Part shown: in pieces, positions 41,324 to 47,762 of the stretch
How the letters are laid out: every line of letters starts with the position of its first letter
Numbering within the stretch: position 1 is the first letter of the stretch
Assembly: GCA_965371245.1 (NCBI GenBank)
Contig: CBDUXT010000041.1
Span: 1 to 47,762 of the forward strand
Direction: 5' to 3'
From: CBDUXT01 sp965371245
Lineage (GTDB): Bacteria > Planctomycetota > Phycisphaerae > UBA1845
DNA: 47,762 nucleotides
Position numbers and translations under genes: made by a program
Notes under the pieces: generated by a model
Databases searched by the model: none
The model's input: only the letters and a program-made list of their open reading frames with translations
What the model was told of the DNA's origin: nothing

Positions 41324-42999
41324 TATGTCTTCCCTTCCACTTGGCTGATCGCGGCAACGGCTGGATCCAGCGGCTCAAGAACGATTGCCGACCGCCCGCG
41401 CGCCTGGGTGGCAACCTTGTGTTCACGGAGGTATCCGTCCTCGACCAGCTTCTTGCGTATGTCTGCGGCCTTCTTGCCGCCGATGCGGACTTTCCGCGTG
41501 TAGGTGCTGGATGGCTTTCCGGGTTCATCAACGATCGCTCGCAGATACCGAAGCTCGACGTCACCCAGACCCGGGGATGAGCTAGTCGTTGCGATGAGAT
41601 GCCGTGGCTGCCAGTGCTTGTATTCCGTTGCCGGGATCGTCCTGATCGCGTTGAGTGGCGCGATGCTCTGGGCAAGTTGAACCTCGGTCACGGACGAAGG
41701 AAGACGCACGAGCGGAACCTTGACGATGCATGGTCGTCGCCAGGCGGAGTCGGCACACTGAAGGATGAATCGGCCGGGGCGCAGGTTGTGCTTGGCATAC
41801 TCGATCTGCTCCGCCGTCATGCCCATGTCGGCGCCGAGTCGGCGATAATCGTCATGTCCGCCCAGTCGTCCCATGATTTTGGTCGCGAGATTGGGAACGA
41901 TGTCCGACATGCCTCGGAGCGATTGCACGTTAAGGCATAAGCCCTGGCCCAGACCTCGGGAAACGCCCGCAAGCTCGTCCATCGGCAGGAACTCCCCAGA
42001 GTGGTTGCCCGAATGGAAGAACCTCTGGGCGTCTTCGAAGAACGTCACTAAGGAAAGATCCTTGTTGAAGCCGCCCTGTTGAATTTCCGAATGGAGAACG
42101 GCGAACAAGAGTGGTGCGAGAAGGGTCTGCTTGACGGTTTCCTGGGCTCCCGCCATCTCGAAAACGATCGAAAATCGCGAGAGGTCCTCGGCGTGATACG
42201 CCCGACGCCATGCAGCGCACTGCGGGGTTAGCGCGGCAAGCAGGCTACCGAGCCGATCCAGCAGCGCCTCGCGTGCGGCGGGGTTGAGCCCGGGTTGATC
42301 GTGGATCCATTCGTAGACGTCGAAGAGACAGGGCCATTCTTCCACCGAATCTCGCCGCCAGATGGCGAACTTGTCATAGAGCACGTAGACGGCCTGATAC
42401 AGAATGGATGCCGAGCGTCCCGGCAGGTTCAGAATCCGGACCAACAAGTCGACGACCATCGCGTGGTAGGCCCTGGGGTCGATGGACCCGCACTGCAAGA
42501 CGTTGAACTTCCAGTCAGAGGGTCGCAGGATGATCAGGATTTGTCCCAGCGCCTGAAAAACGTGCCAGAGGCACCGCATCTGTTTCTTGTACATTTCGGT
42601 AACCCAGACGTGGCAGCCGGCAGCTGCGATCTGGGGCACGATCCGAAAAAGGAGGTTGCTTTTGCCGGATCCAGTGTTTCCGGCGATCAGGGTTCCGGAG
42701 GCAAAGGTTTGTAAGGGAACGCAAACCGGATCACCATCGCGATCAAATCCTGGAAGGATTTCACCCTCGTGGAGTTGTGGTTTGCGAAACGGAGAGAGTT
42801 CGCCCAAGGCATCTCGAGCCTGGAGCGGAGCGACTCTTTGTTCGATCAGTTCCACGACGAGATCGTCCTCGACGTTGCGTTGCCAAAGATCGGTAAGGAT
42901 CTTGCCAAGAGGATCGGTGAATGCGTCGTGATGCACACCCCAGATCACGGAATCGGTTGTCGAACGACGTCGGGCCACGTCCCTACTTCTCCCTACCAT
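41323..42999 (-). CDS. HerA-like P-loop ATPase / DNA translocase
   Basis: The 558-residue protein has Walker A AGNTGSGKSNLLF (about 105-117) and Walker B SLVTFFEDAQRFF (about 317-329), the pattern of HerA/FtsK ATPases (DUF87). Later conserved segments are LCLNVQSLRGMSDIVPNLA and the end of the ATPase GRFILQCADS. A C-terminal winged-helix-like region (about 470-558) may bind DNA. I chose ATG 42997-42999, which overlaps the zinc protein gene by 17 bp; an earlier ATG at 43044 is possible. HerA forms hexamers that move along duplex DNA; the nuclease-like gene follows immediately. Confidence 0.82.
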   Translation of the reverse strand: MVGRSRDVARRRSTTDSVIWGVHHDAFTDPLGKILTDLWQRNVEDDLVVELIEQRVAPLQARDALGELSPFRKPQLHEGEILPGFDRDGDPVCVPLQTFASGTLIAGNTGSGKSNLLFRIVPQIAAAGCHVWVTEMYKKQMRCLWHVFQALGQILIILRPSDWKFNVLQCGSIDPRAYHAMVVDLLVRILNLPGRSASILYQAVYVLYDKFAIWRRDSVEEWPCLFDVYEWIHDQPGLNPAAREALLDRLGSLLAALTPQCAAWRRAYHAEDLSRFSIVFEMAGAQETVKQTLLAPLLFAVLHSEIQQGGFNKDLSLVTFFEDAQRFFHSGNHSGEFLPMDELAGVSRGLGQGLCLNVQSLRGMSDIVPNLATKIMGRLGGHDDYRRLGADMGMTAEQIEYAKHNLRPGRFILQCADSAWRRPCIVKVPLVRLPSSVTEVQLAQSIAPLNAIRTIPATEYKHWQPRHLIATTSSSPGLGDVELRYLRAIVDEPGKPSSTYTRKVRIGGKKAADIRKKLVEDGYLREHKVATQARGRSAIVLEPLDPAVAAISQVEGKT

Positions 43000-43435
43000 T
43001 CTCGAAGTCGACAAACGGCCGTGCCAGGAAACGCAGACCCGCACCTAGGATCCGCCTGCGCCTGCCTACGTCGTGACACTTATGGCACAGGCGAAGCCGG
43101 CCGGTTTGCGTATCCTCAAAGACGGAGTGTTCGAGGCAGAGCGGAACCGAGCAGTCGTGGCACCTTCCTTCGTGTTTCTGGCAGGAGACTCTTCCGCAAC
43201 CAGGCCATCCACAACGACCGCCCGGGGCTTGTTCGACGCTGCACCCGCAATGGAAAAAGCGATCCGAGGTAATGATGACCCGATCGAGGGAGCCCTCCGG
43301 CGAAACCCTGACGCCCGTACCATCGACACCCTCAATCTTGGGATTCCCGTCTTCGTCGGTGGTGATCCGGAGCTGGACGTCGCGTCGAATCGGTCGGTCG
43401 CCCTTGCCGAACAGAATGTCGAAGATGCTTGTCAT
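42983..43435 (-). CDS. Cysteine-rich zinc-binding protein
   Basis: The 150-residue protein has a short N-terminal part (MTSIFDILFGKGDRPIRRD) and, from about 80 on, a dense Cys/His region: HCGCS, RCGWPGCGRVSCQKHEGRCHDC, LCLEHS and CHKCH, which would hold two or three zinc ions in a RING- or B-box-like way. It lies 4 bp after a membrane protein gene and overlaps the HerA-like gene by 17 bp. I do not recognise the family. It may be an adaptor in the cluster. Confidence 0.75.
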   Translation of the reverse strand: MTSIFDILFGKGDRPIRRDVQLRITTDEDGNPKIEGVDGTGVRVSPEGSLDRVIITSDRFFHCGCSVEQAPGGRCGWPGCGRVSCQKHEGRCHDCSVPLCLEHSVFEDTQTGRLRLCHKCHDVGRRRRILGAGLRFLARPFVDFENGREK

Positions 43436-43439
43436 TCGC

Positions 43440-43703
43440 TTACCACGGCTCCCGGAACCAAATGCGATCGAGCCACCTTGCTCCATACCAACAAACCTTC
43501 ACGACGACGTAGGCCACCGCAACCGAAACCGCGATCGTTGCGATCAACAGCGCCCCTCGCGCAGCGAACCGCAGGATGTCGGCCATCCGATCGATGGTTT
43601 TCTGTGCCCAAGCCATCTCGTCCTCCATCGCATCTTTGTCCGGAATCTCTCGCTTCGAGCCGAGTTCAAGTAAGTCGTCGCACGCCACAAGTCTGGTCAG
43701 CAC
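43440..43703 (-). CDS. Small single-pass membrane protein
   Basis: The 87-residue protein has an acidic N-terminal helix (EIPDKDAMEDEMAWAQKTID) and one membrane segment (GALLIATIAVSVAVAYVVV, about 50-68), ending in a Trp/Arg-rich tail. GTG 43701-43703 is taken as start since no ATG is near; ATG at 43628 is the alternative. It ends 4 bp before the zinc protein gene, so the two are coupled. Function unknown. Confidence 0.6.
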   Translation of the reverse strand: MLTRLVACDDLLELGSKREIPDKDAMEDEMAWAQKTIDRMADILRFAARGALLIATIAVSVAVAYVVVKVCWYGARWLDRIWFREPW

Positions 43704-43961
43704 GTAACAAAGCGCCGTGTTGTCCTTGGCCCTTTGCCCCGATCATCGCCGAGGCGATTCTCGATCGTCGCCCGTCCGTTTGGGTCTCTCGCCGAACGCA
43801 ACCACTGCGAGGGCCAGCAACATCAACTGTCCGCCTCTCGATCGGGCGAACCTTGCCACGGACGCCTGGCACATGGACCCGACGCTGTCGCTCTAATACT
43901 CGGCAACGTAGCGTCGAGGTGGACGGAAGTGGGTCTGCGGCAGGAGGAATGTGCTCGGAAA
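43704..43961. other. Gap inside the minus-strand cluster
   Basis: A 68-codon minus-strand frame (43,666-43,872) is Arg/Gly-rich and without motif; I do not accept it as a gene. Nothing else is seen. Confidence 0.4.
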
Positions 43962-44408
43962 TCAGCCGGCGCGCCGGTCGGGATCGTCCGCCGCGTCCAT
44001 GCGTGCAATGGCGTCCTGCACCGACGTGAGACGGTGGTGCCGCAGCCTTTCACGATTCACGTCGATCGCGTCGTCGGATGCCGTTAGCTGCCACCAGCCG
44101 CCGTTCATGGGCTCGACGAGATCACGCCCAAGCGGTTTGAACGCCTCGTTGAGCGCACGGAGTCGTCGGTACATTGTGTCGGGGGAGCGTGAGACACGCT
44201 TGGCGATTGTGTTGATCGCAAACTCAGGGCTTGGTTTTCCATGAGTTTCCGCCACGATCACAATTAGCGTCTCGAACTCGGCTAGGCTGAGGAGTACTTT
44301 CTGGCGTCCGATGAAAGCGACGTCGCCGGCGTCCGAGTTCTGACGTTCGAAATCACCGGTGATTCTCAGTTTCAGCGATCTCGAACCTCGTTCCTTACCT
44401 GATGGCAT
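43962..44408 (-). CDS. Winged-helix DNA-binding protein
   Basis: The 148-residue protein has LSLAEFETLIVIVAE, INTIAKRVSRSPDTMYRRLRA (about 66-86) and LVEPMNGGWWQLTA, the layout of a winged helix as in the output domain of response regulators: helix, recognition helix, then a beta wing with Gly-Trp. AGGAGA precedes ATG 44406-44408. It leads the cluster of coupled genes downstream and may regulate it. Confidence 0.65.
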   Translation of the reverse strand: MPSGKERGSRSLKLRITGDFERQNSDAGDVAFIGRQKVLLSLAEFETLIVIVAETHGKPSPEFAINTIAKRVSRSPDTMYRRLRALNEAFKPLGRDLVEPMNGGWWQLTASDDAIDVNRERLRHHRLTSVQDAIARMDAADDPDRRAG

Positions 44409-44572
44409 TGGCTCTCTCCTCGCGTGCGGTCGAACTCAGTTGCAAGGTCGCCCGCTGACTCTTCGGGCCGAACGGGCCCATTTTCGCCGCGAGGCACAAC
44501 GTCTTCCGTTTCTACGGTCGTTCCGAGCATCGTTTGTGTTCGCCTGATCTCCCCGGCATTGCCCATCTCCAT
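44372..44572 (-). CDS. Possible small acidic protein
   Basis: This 66-residue frame from ATG 44570-44572 is charged, with IRRTQTMLGTTVETEDVV and a polar tail. It overlaps the winged-helix gene by 37 bp. No ribosome site and no known family; it may be spurious. Confidence 0.3.
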   Translation of the reverse strand: MEMGNAGEIRRTQTMLGTTVETEDVVPRGENGPVRPEESAGDLATEFDRTRGESQCHQVRNEVRDR

Positions 44573-44823
44573 CCGCGCCGAAGCGGAAGCCGACGGAAGA
44601 TGGCCGGTGCGGCCGGCCCGCGCTCGATCCCAGCAGTTAGGCCTCAAGAAACCGACGAGACCTGGCCGGGACATCGGAGCGTAGGTCACACCCCAAGTGC
44701 ACCTGCACGATGGCACATCGAACAGGCCGTCTGGGTTTCGTGGATTCGACGCGCCGGGTGAGCGGCGGCATCGACCTTGAGCGACACTCGGAATCCCATC
44801 GCCGCGCCTTGCGGGCACTGCTT

Positions 44824-45228
44824 TTACCAGCGCTTCCCATGCAGTCGCGGTCTGGCCATCGAACAGCTTTCCAACTTGGCGATGAACGCCTCGCCGAGAC
44901 GGCAGCCGGTCGCCGAGACGATCATCATTAGAACGGCGAGCACATCAGCCGCCTCCTCTTCAGCGTGCTTGAAGCCCGGCAGTTGCTCCGCCTCTGGATT
45001 ACCTTCCCGGAACGCCTGGGCGAACTCGACCGCCTCTTCGCACAGATGTAGGAGCCTCGCGACTAGGTCAGGTTGTGTGGCGATGGCCAGGCCCTTTTGC
45101 TCGGCGTATTGGACAGCGTAACGCTTAAGGACTGACAGACCTGTTTCGATAGCGGCTTTGTCTTCTTCGCTGACGACAAGCCATCCGTCTTCCGTGGTTG
45201 CCGCGGTGCCGTCTTGGGTACGACTCAT
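44824..45228 (-). CDS. MazG-like NTP pyrophosphohydrolase domain protein
   Basis: The 134-residue, all-helical protein has the metal-binding pattern of the MazG superfamily: CEEAVEFAQAFREG (about 68-81) and HAEEEAADVLAVLMMIVSATG (about 92-112), the two pairs of acidic residues that hold Mg. Such enzymes hydrolyse nucleoside triphosphates to monophosphates; in mobile elements they may alter nucleotide pools or alarmone levels. GAGGA lies 12 bases before the ATG. It follows the SprT-like gene by 133 bp on the same strand. Confidence 0.78.
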   Translation of the reverse strand: MSRTQDGTAATTEDGWLVVSEEDKAAIETGLSVLKRYAVQYAEQKGLAIATQPDLVARLLHLCEEAVEFAQAFREGNPEAEQLPGFKHAEEEAADVLAVLMMIVSATGCRLGEAFIAKLESCSMARPRLHGKRW

Positions 45229-45361
45229 GTTTCTGCTTTTCCTCTATCCTGGGTGCGCGCGTCATCGTGGCATCCGTCCGAACCCCGATTCCCGGTCCGC
45301 CATTGATCTGAATTACTGCCAGCCCGAAACCACCCTCTAGAACCTCCTACTCGTGTTTCCC

Positions 45362-46060
45362 CTACTCAGAGAGCCTGAATACACCATGACATTCCAGGCA
45401 CTTGACCCGGATCCTCTTTCGACCAACGCGGAGGTTCACCGGAGGCTTGCAGTCGCACACCCATCGTTTCAATGGGCTTCCCTTGCGAGGCGGGGATACG
45501 ATGATGCTTCCAGAGCTCTGGAAATCGTCCTCAGTGGTGTAGTCCGGCACCGGATCCTTGATTCCAAACTCGCGAGCAAGCGAAATGAACGGCTCCGCAA
45601 TCGTCAAGGTACAACCGGTTCGCTGGTCTGCGACGATGCCAACTTCTTCCGCCTTCGCAGCCCAAACCTTGCCGTGATACCACGAAGTCTTGGGAAGCGT
45701 TTGTGGGCGATGGACCGCTTGCCACATGTGGACAGCTTCGTGTAGCAAGGTCTCGGCTCGTTGGAAACGGGTCAGGGTGTCCAGCGTATGTTCGGAGATG
45801 TTGATCTGATGACAGAGCCCGATGCTGTTCGGAGTCTCTAGGTAGAAGCCCTCTTCAACGCGACGCCGAGACGGCTCCATCGAAATGACCGGCTGTGGGA
45901 GAGACTCTCCTGTAGGGATAAAGAACCGTTTGTTGATCACGTCGAAGAACGCGTGCTGAAACTCCGCTTCATCGCGGTGGTCCCACTCGGCCGACAGCTG
46001 ATAAGAACGAACCTGTTTGTTGATCGCTTCCGATTCAGTTTTCATCTTCTTGGTACTCAC
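45362..46060 (-). CDS. SprT-like zinc metalloprotease
   Basis: The 232-residue protein has HEAVH in LLHEAVHMWQ (about 107-111), the HExxH zinc site, with a third ligand likely in SWYHGKVW (about 129). The C-terminus has a zinc ribbon CDC..CLEC (about 203-225), as in SprT/Spartan proteins that cut DNA-bound or DNA-crosslinked proteins. The start is GTG 46058-46060, which overlaps the stop of the small gene before it (GTGA). It is part of the minus-strand series starting near 46,434. Confidence 0.82.
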   Translation of the reverse strand: MSTKKMKTESEAINKQVRSYQLSAEWDHRDEAEFQHAFFDVINKRFFIPTGESLPQPVISMEPSRRRVEEGFYLETPNSIGLCHQINISEHTLDTLTRFQRAETLLHEAVHMWQAVHRPQTLPKTSWYHGKVWAAKAEEVGIVADQRTGCTLTIAEPFISLAREFGIKDPVPDYTTEDDFQSSGSIIVSPPRKGSPLKRWVCDCKPPVNLRVGRKRIRVKCLECHGVFRLSE

Positions 46061-46254
46061 CTGTTTACTTTAAAATCAACAGAGTTCGCTTGATCGGCGG
46101 TCGTCGTGGCGCCCTCAGATGGCGACGCGAATTCGTGGTTCCACGACACGAATCGGGTCTCCGGCGTCAAAGTCGTATATTGCGGTTTGACGATGCTGGC
46201 CTGGACCGGCCGGGCTCGACGGTTTGTCCCGATGATTTGGGCGTTCTCGTCCAT
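46057..46254 (-). CDS. Small hypothetical protein coupled to SprT-like gene
   Basis: The 65-residue protein is polar (QYTTLTPETRFVSWNHEF) and without known family. Its stop overlaps the GTG start of the SprT-like gene, a strong sign that it is translated. No good ribosome site is seen. Confidence 0.5.
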   Translation of the reverse strand: MDENAQIIGTNRRARPVQASIVKPQYTTLTPETRFVSWNHEFASPSEGATTTADQANSVDFKVNR

Positions 46255-46440
46255 CGCTCCGCACCATTCCCAGGTTTCAAGCCACCCCGGCGGGACGTGC
46301 TTGAGTCATAGGCCGGGCCTTGTGGGCCACTTGCGTCAGCGTGTCGGATGTAACCTGGGTCGCTGATCTGCTGTCGCCTCGGTGAAACGCCGAACCCCCT
46401 TCGGCTTCTTCCGCCTGAAATCCGCTGCTTCCATGGATAC

Positions 46441-46469
46441 ATCGTACTCCATGGTGTCCCGAGAGTCAA
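46441..46469 (-). promoter_or_regulatory. Sigma-70 promoter for the SprT-like gene series
   Basis: On the minus strand TTGACT (46464-46469), a 17-bp spacer and TACGAT (46441-46446). The expected start is near 46,434, and the next genes in this direction are the small protein and the SprT-like protease. Confidence 0.55.
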
Positions 46470-46489
46470 GGCTGACCCAAGATATCTGG

Positions 46490-46506
46490 ATAAAGCATAG
46501 CTTTAT
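46490..46506. promoter_or_regulatory. Perfect palindrome, candidate operator
   Basis: ATAAAGC-ATA-GCTTTAT is an exact inverted repeat with 7-bp arms. It lies 21 bp upstream of the minus-strand -35 box and in front of the divergent XRE-type gene, the usual place for a repressor site. Confidence 0.5.
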
Positions 46507-46641
46507 TAAGCCCGCTTTCGCCGACTTTGCGGTAGACACATGCCATGGATCGTCGGTCCGGGGATACATCGCTTGACATCCGGCTATTCGTGGTGAACAT
46601 GGAGAATGGGGAGAAAAAGAACAACCGAAGGGAGAAAATGC

Positions 46642-47475
46642 GTGACTGACCTAGCTAGACTGCTGCAAACGACAAGGGGCGACAGGTCGCTCAAGGACGT
46701 TACGGCCGCCATGAAGGCGGCTGGCTATAAGCCGTTTTCCCAACAGGCCTTGAGCAACTACGAGCGAGGGCTGGCGCTACCAGCAGAAGATAGGCTACAG
46801 GCCTTGGCTAATGGCTACAGGATTCCTCTGGAGGAGTTGCGCTCGCATTATCTATCCTCTACAGTGCAAGTCATAGCTGGCGCTTTTCCTCAGGAGCAGT
46901 TCTTGAACGCCGTAGGTAGCGCTAGATCAGGAGATCATCTAGTTGTGATCTCCCAAAAACCCATCATCGCCGAGAGACCTGAGCTAGTTGATCCATTCAG
47001 CGCCCTGCTAAGCTCTGGAGCGCATTTTACTTATGTGGCCTACGTTCCGGGCGAGGCGCAAGAACTCTATGTACCCCAATGGGATAACAATCATGCCTAT
47101 AACGCTCGACTTCTCTCAACAGTAGTTGCGGCCAATACCCTTGAGCCAGCGGAAAGAGTCAAGTATCTACTTATTGGCAAACCGGATCCCAAGGATTTTG
47201 CTTTTCTACGAGCCTACGGCGCGACATGTTATCTAATTCGACGTCGCGAAGCCAAAGACCAAGACTCAGGGCTTTGGTCTCTGACCACCGATCGGGACGG
47301 GAAACATTGGTGGGCTCCCCTTGACAAGGGGTTCGAGACACATCTCCATAAATGGTTACAAGCGGATTGTGGACTACTCCTGCCGGACTCTTCGTCCGAC
47401 ATGAGCAGTATAGAGACGGCGGGCGAGCGAGAGCTTCGTGTCCAGACCCTAGAGGAGTTTGTACGTCACCCTTAG
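46642..47475 (+). CDS. XRE-type transcriptional regulator with unknown C-terminal domain
   Basis: I chose GTG 46642 because GGGAGA lies seven bases before it; an in-frame ATG at 46606 is less well placed. The 277-residue protein has an N-terminal XRE helix-turn-helix: SLKDVTAAMKAAG, SQQALSNYERG (about 38-48) and LPAEDRLQALANGYRIPLEELR. The C-terminal domain (about 75-277; QVIAGAFPQEQFLNAV, GDHLVVISQKPI, FTYVAYVPGEAQEL) is unknown to me and could sense a ligand or bind protein. It is divergent from the SprT-like series, with the palindrome between, so self-regulation and control of that series are likely. Confidence 0.82.
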   Translation: MTDLARLLQTTRGDRSLKDVTAAMKAAGYKPFSQQALSNYERGLALPAEDRLQALANGYRIPLEELRSHYLSSTVQVIAGAFPQEQFLNAVGSARSGDHLVVISQKPIIAERPELVDPFSALLSSGAHFTYVAYVPGEAQELYVPQWDNNHAYNARLLSTVVAANTLEPAERVKYLLIGKPDPKDFAFLRAYGATCYLIRRREAKDQDSGLWSLTTDRDGKHWWAPLDKGFETHLHKWLQADCGLLLPDSSSDMSSIETAGERELRVQTLEEFVRHP

Positions 47476-47508
47476 TTTCCCCTCTACAAGATCAGGAAGG
47501 ACTCCATC

Positions 47509-47703
47509 GTGAATGAGTTTCTTTTCCTTGCAATAACCGTCATTGCGCTCTCTCTGGTTCTCTTGGCATTGCGCCTGGGCTCACATTGCCTGGTCGGCCT
47601 GGTCGTCACCTACCTGCTGGTTGTGAACCTGTTCGCGTCGAAGCTGACAACAGTCTTCGGTGTCACGAGCAGCCTTGGAGATATGACCAAGTCTTGTGGA
47701 TGA
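47509..47703 (+). CDS. Truncated VUT/queuosine precursor transporter-like membrane protein
   Basis: The 64-residue frame starts at GTG 47509, with AGGAAGG eight bases upstream. It has two membrane stretches (FLFLAITVIALSLVLLAL and CLVGLVVTYLLVVNLFA) and ends in ASKLTTVFGVTSSLGD, which resembles the start of VUT-family transporters (family proteins are about 200 residues). After SLGD the similarity stops and a TGA follows six codons later. It is either a remnant cut by mutation or a real small membrane protein. Only 59 bp remain to the window edge, so I cannot see what follows. Confidence 0.45.
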   Translation: MNEFLFLAITVIALSLVLLALRLGSHCLVGLVVTYLLVVNLFASKLTTVFGVTSSLGDMTKSCG

Positions 47704-47762
47704 GGGATTTTCAAGCGGCGTTTTTTCTTACTCCATCCACGAATTGAACGCCGGCGATGACG

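Noticed and set aside
43666..43872. 68-codon minus-strand frame between winged-helix and membrane protein genes
   Set aside because: Arg/Gly-rich, overlaps the start of the next gene in another frame and has no motif.
36084..47762. Right attachment site as a copy of the tRNA-Lys 3' end
   Set aside because: I scanned for the T-arm and acceptor sequence and found no copy; a short GGTTCGAG match near 47,330 is coincidental and inside the XRE gene.
23711..47762. CRISPR array
   Set aside because: No regularly spaced short repeats are present; the repeats found are single palindromes or one long direct pair.

Overview
The window looks like a chromosomal segment of a planctomycete (Planctomycetota). 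This rests on a membrane Ser/Thr kinase with TPR repeats next to a planctomycete-type ECF sigma factor, a high-GC genome with scattered single genes on both strands, many starts without a Shine-Dalgarno site, and several intergenic palindromic repeats. This is inference from gene families; no rRNA or marker gene is present to settle it.

Positions 1-23,700 are core chromosome. They hold a Ser/Thr kinase (cut by the window edge) and its ECF sigma factor; a double zinc-ribbon protein; small membrane proteins and a trypsin-like protease; aceE (pyruvate dehydrogenase E1); rsgA (ribosome assembly GTPase); pyrF (orotidine phosphate decarboxylase); a flagellin with a sigma-54-like promoter and a strong terminator; a YmdB-type phosphoesterase with rny (RNase Y); a DsbD-like thiol:disulfide interchange protein; and a divergent pair of GH130 mannoside-active enzymes. 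A tRNA-Lys(CTT) closes this part.

From the tRNA to the right edge (about 23,710-47,762) the window is accessory. Two palindromes follow the tRNA. Then come a 1,548-residue STAND-type NTPase with an N-terminal nuclease-like domain and a repeat-rich C-terminus (Avs-like anti-phage architecture), an HTH plus OLD-family ATPase/TOPRIM nuclease pair, an unknown 345-residue protein, and two copies of a tyrosine recombinase gene, one broken and one intact. The OLD gene and the unknown gene sit in two tandem units of the same plan: a degenerate sequence, then a plus-strand cargo gene, then a minus-strand integrase. A 258-bp stretch is identical between the two integrase copies although the flanks have diverged.

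From 46,440 down to 36,575 a minus-strand gene series, many with overlapping or nearly touching ends, encodes a SprT-like metalloprotease, a MazG-like protein, a winged-helix protein, small membrane and zinc proteins, a HerA-like ATPase with a nuclease-like partner, a PP2C phosphatase, an FHA protein, a kinase-like protein with zinc ribbons and FHA, and a vWA protein. The vWA/kinase/PP2C part resembles the TerY-P phosphorylation triad known from comparative genomics. Its linkage to HerA plus a nuclease, and the loss of key catalytic residues in the kinase, make this the best candidate for an undescribed system. A divergent XRE-type regulator with a perfect palindrome beside it could control the series.
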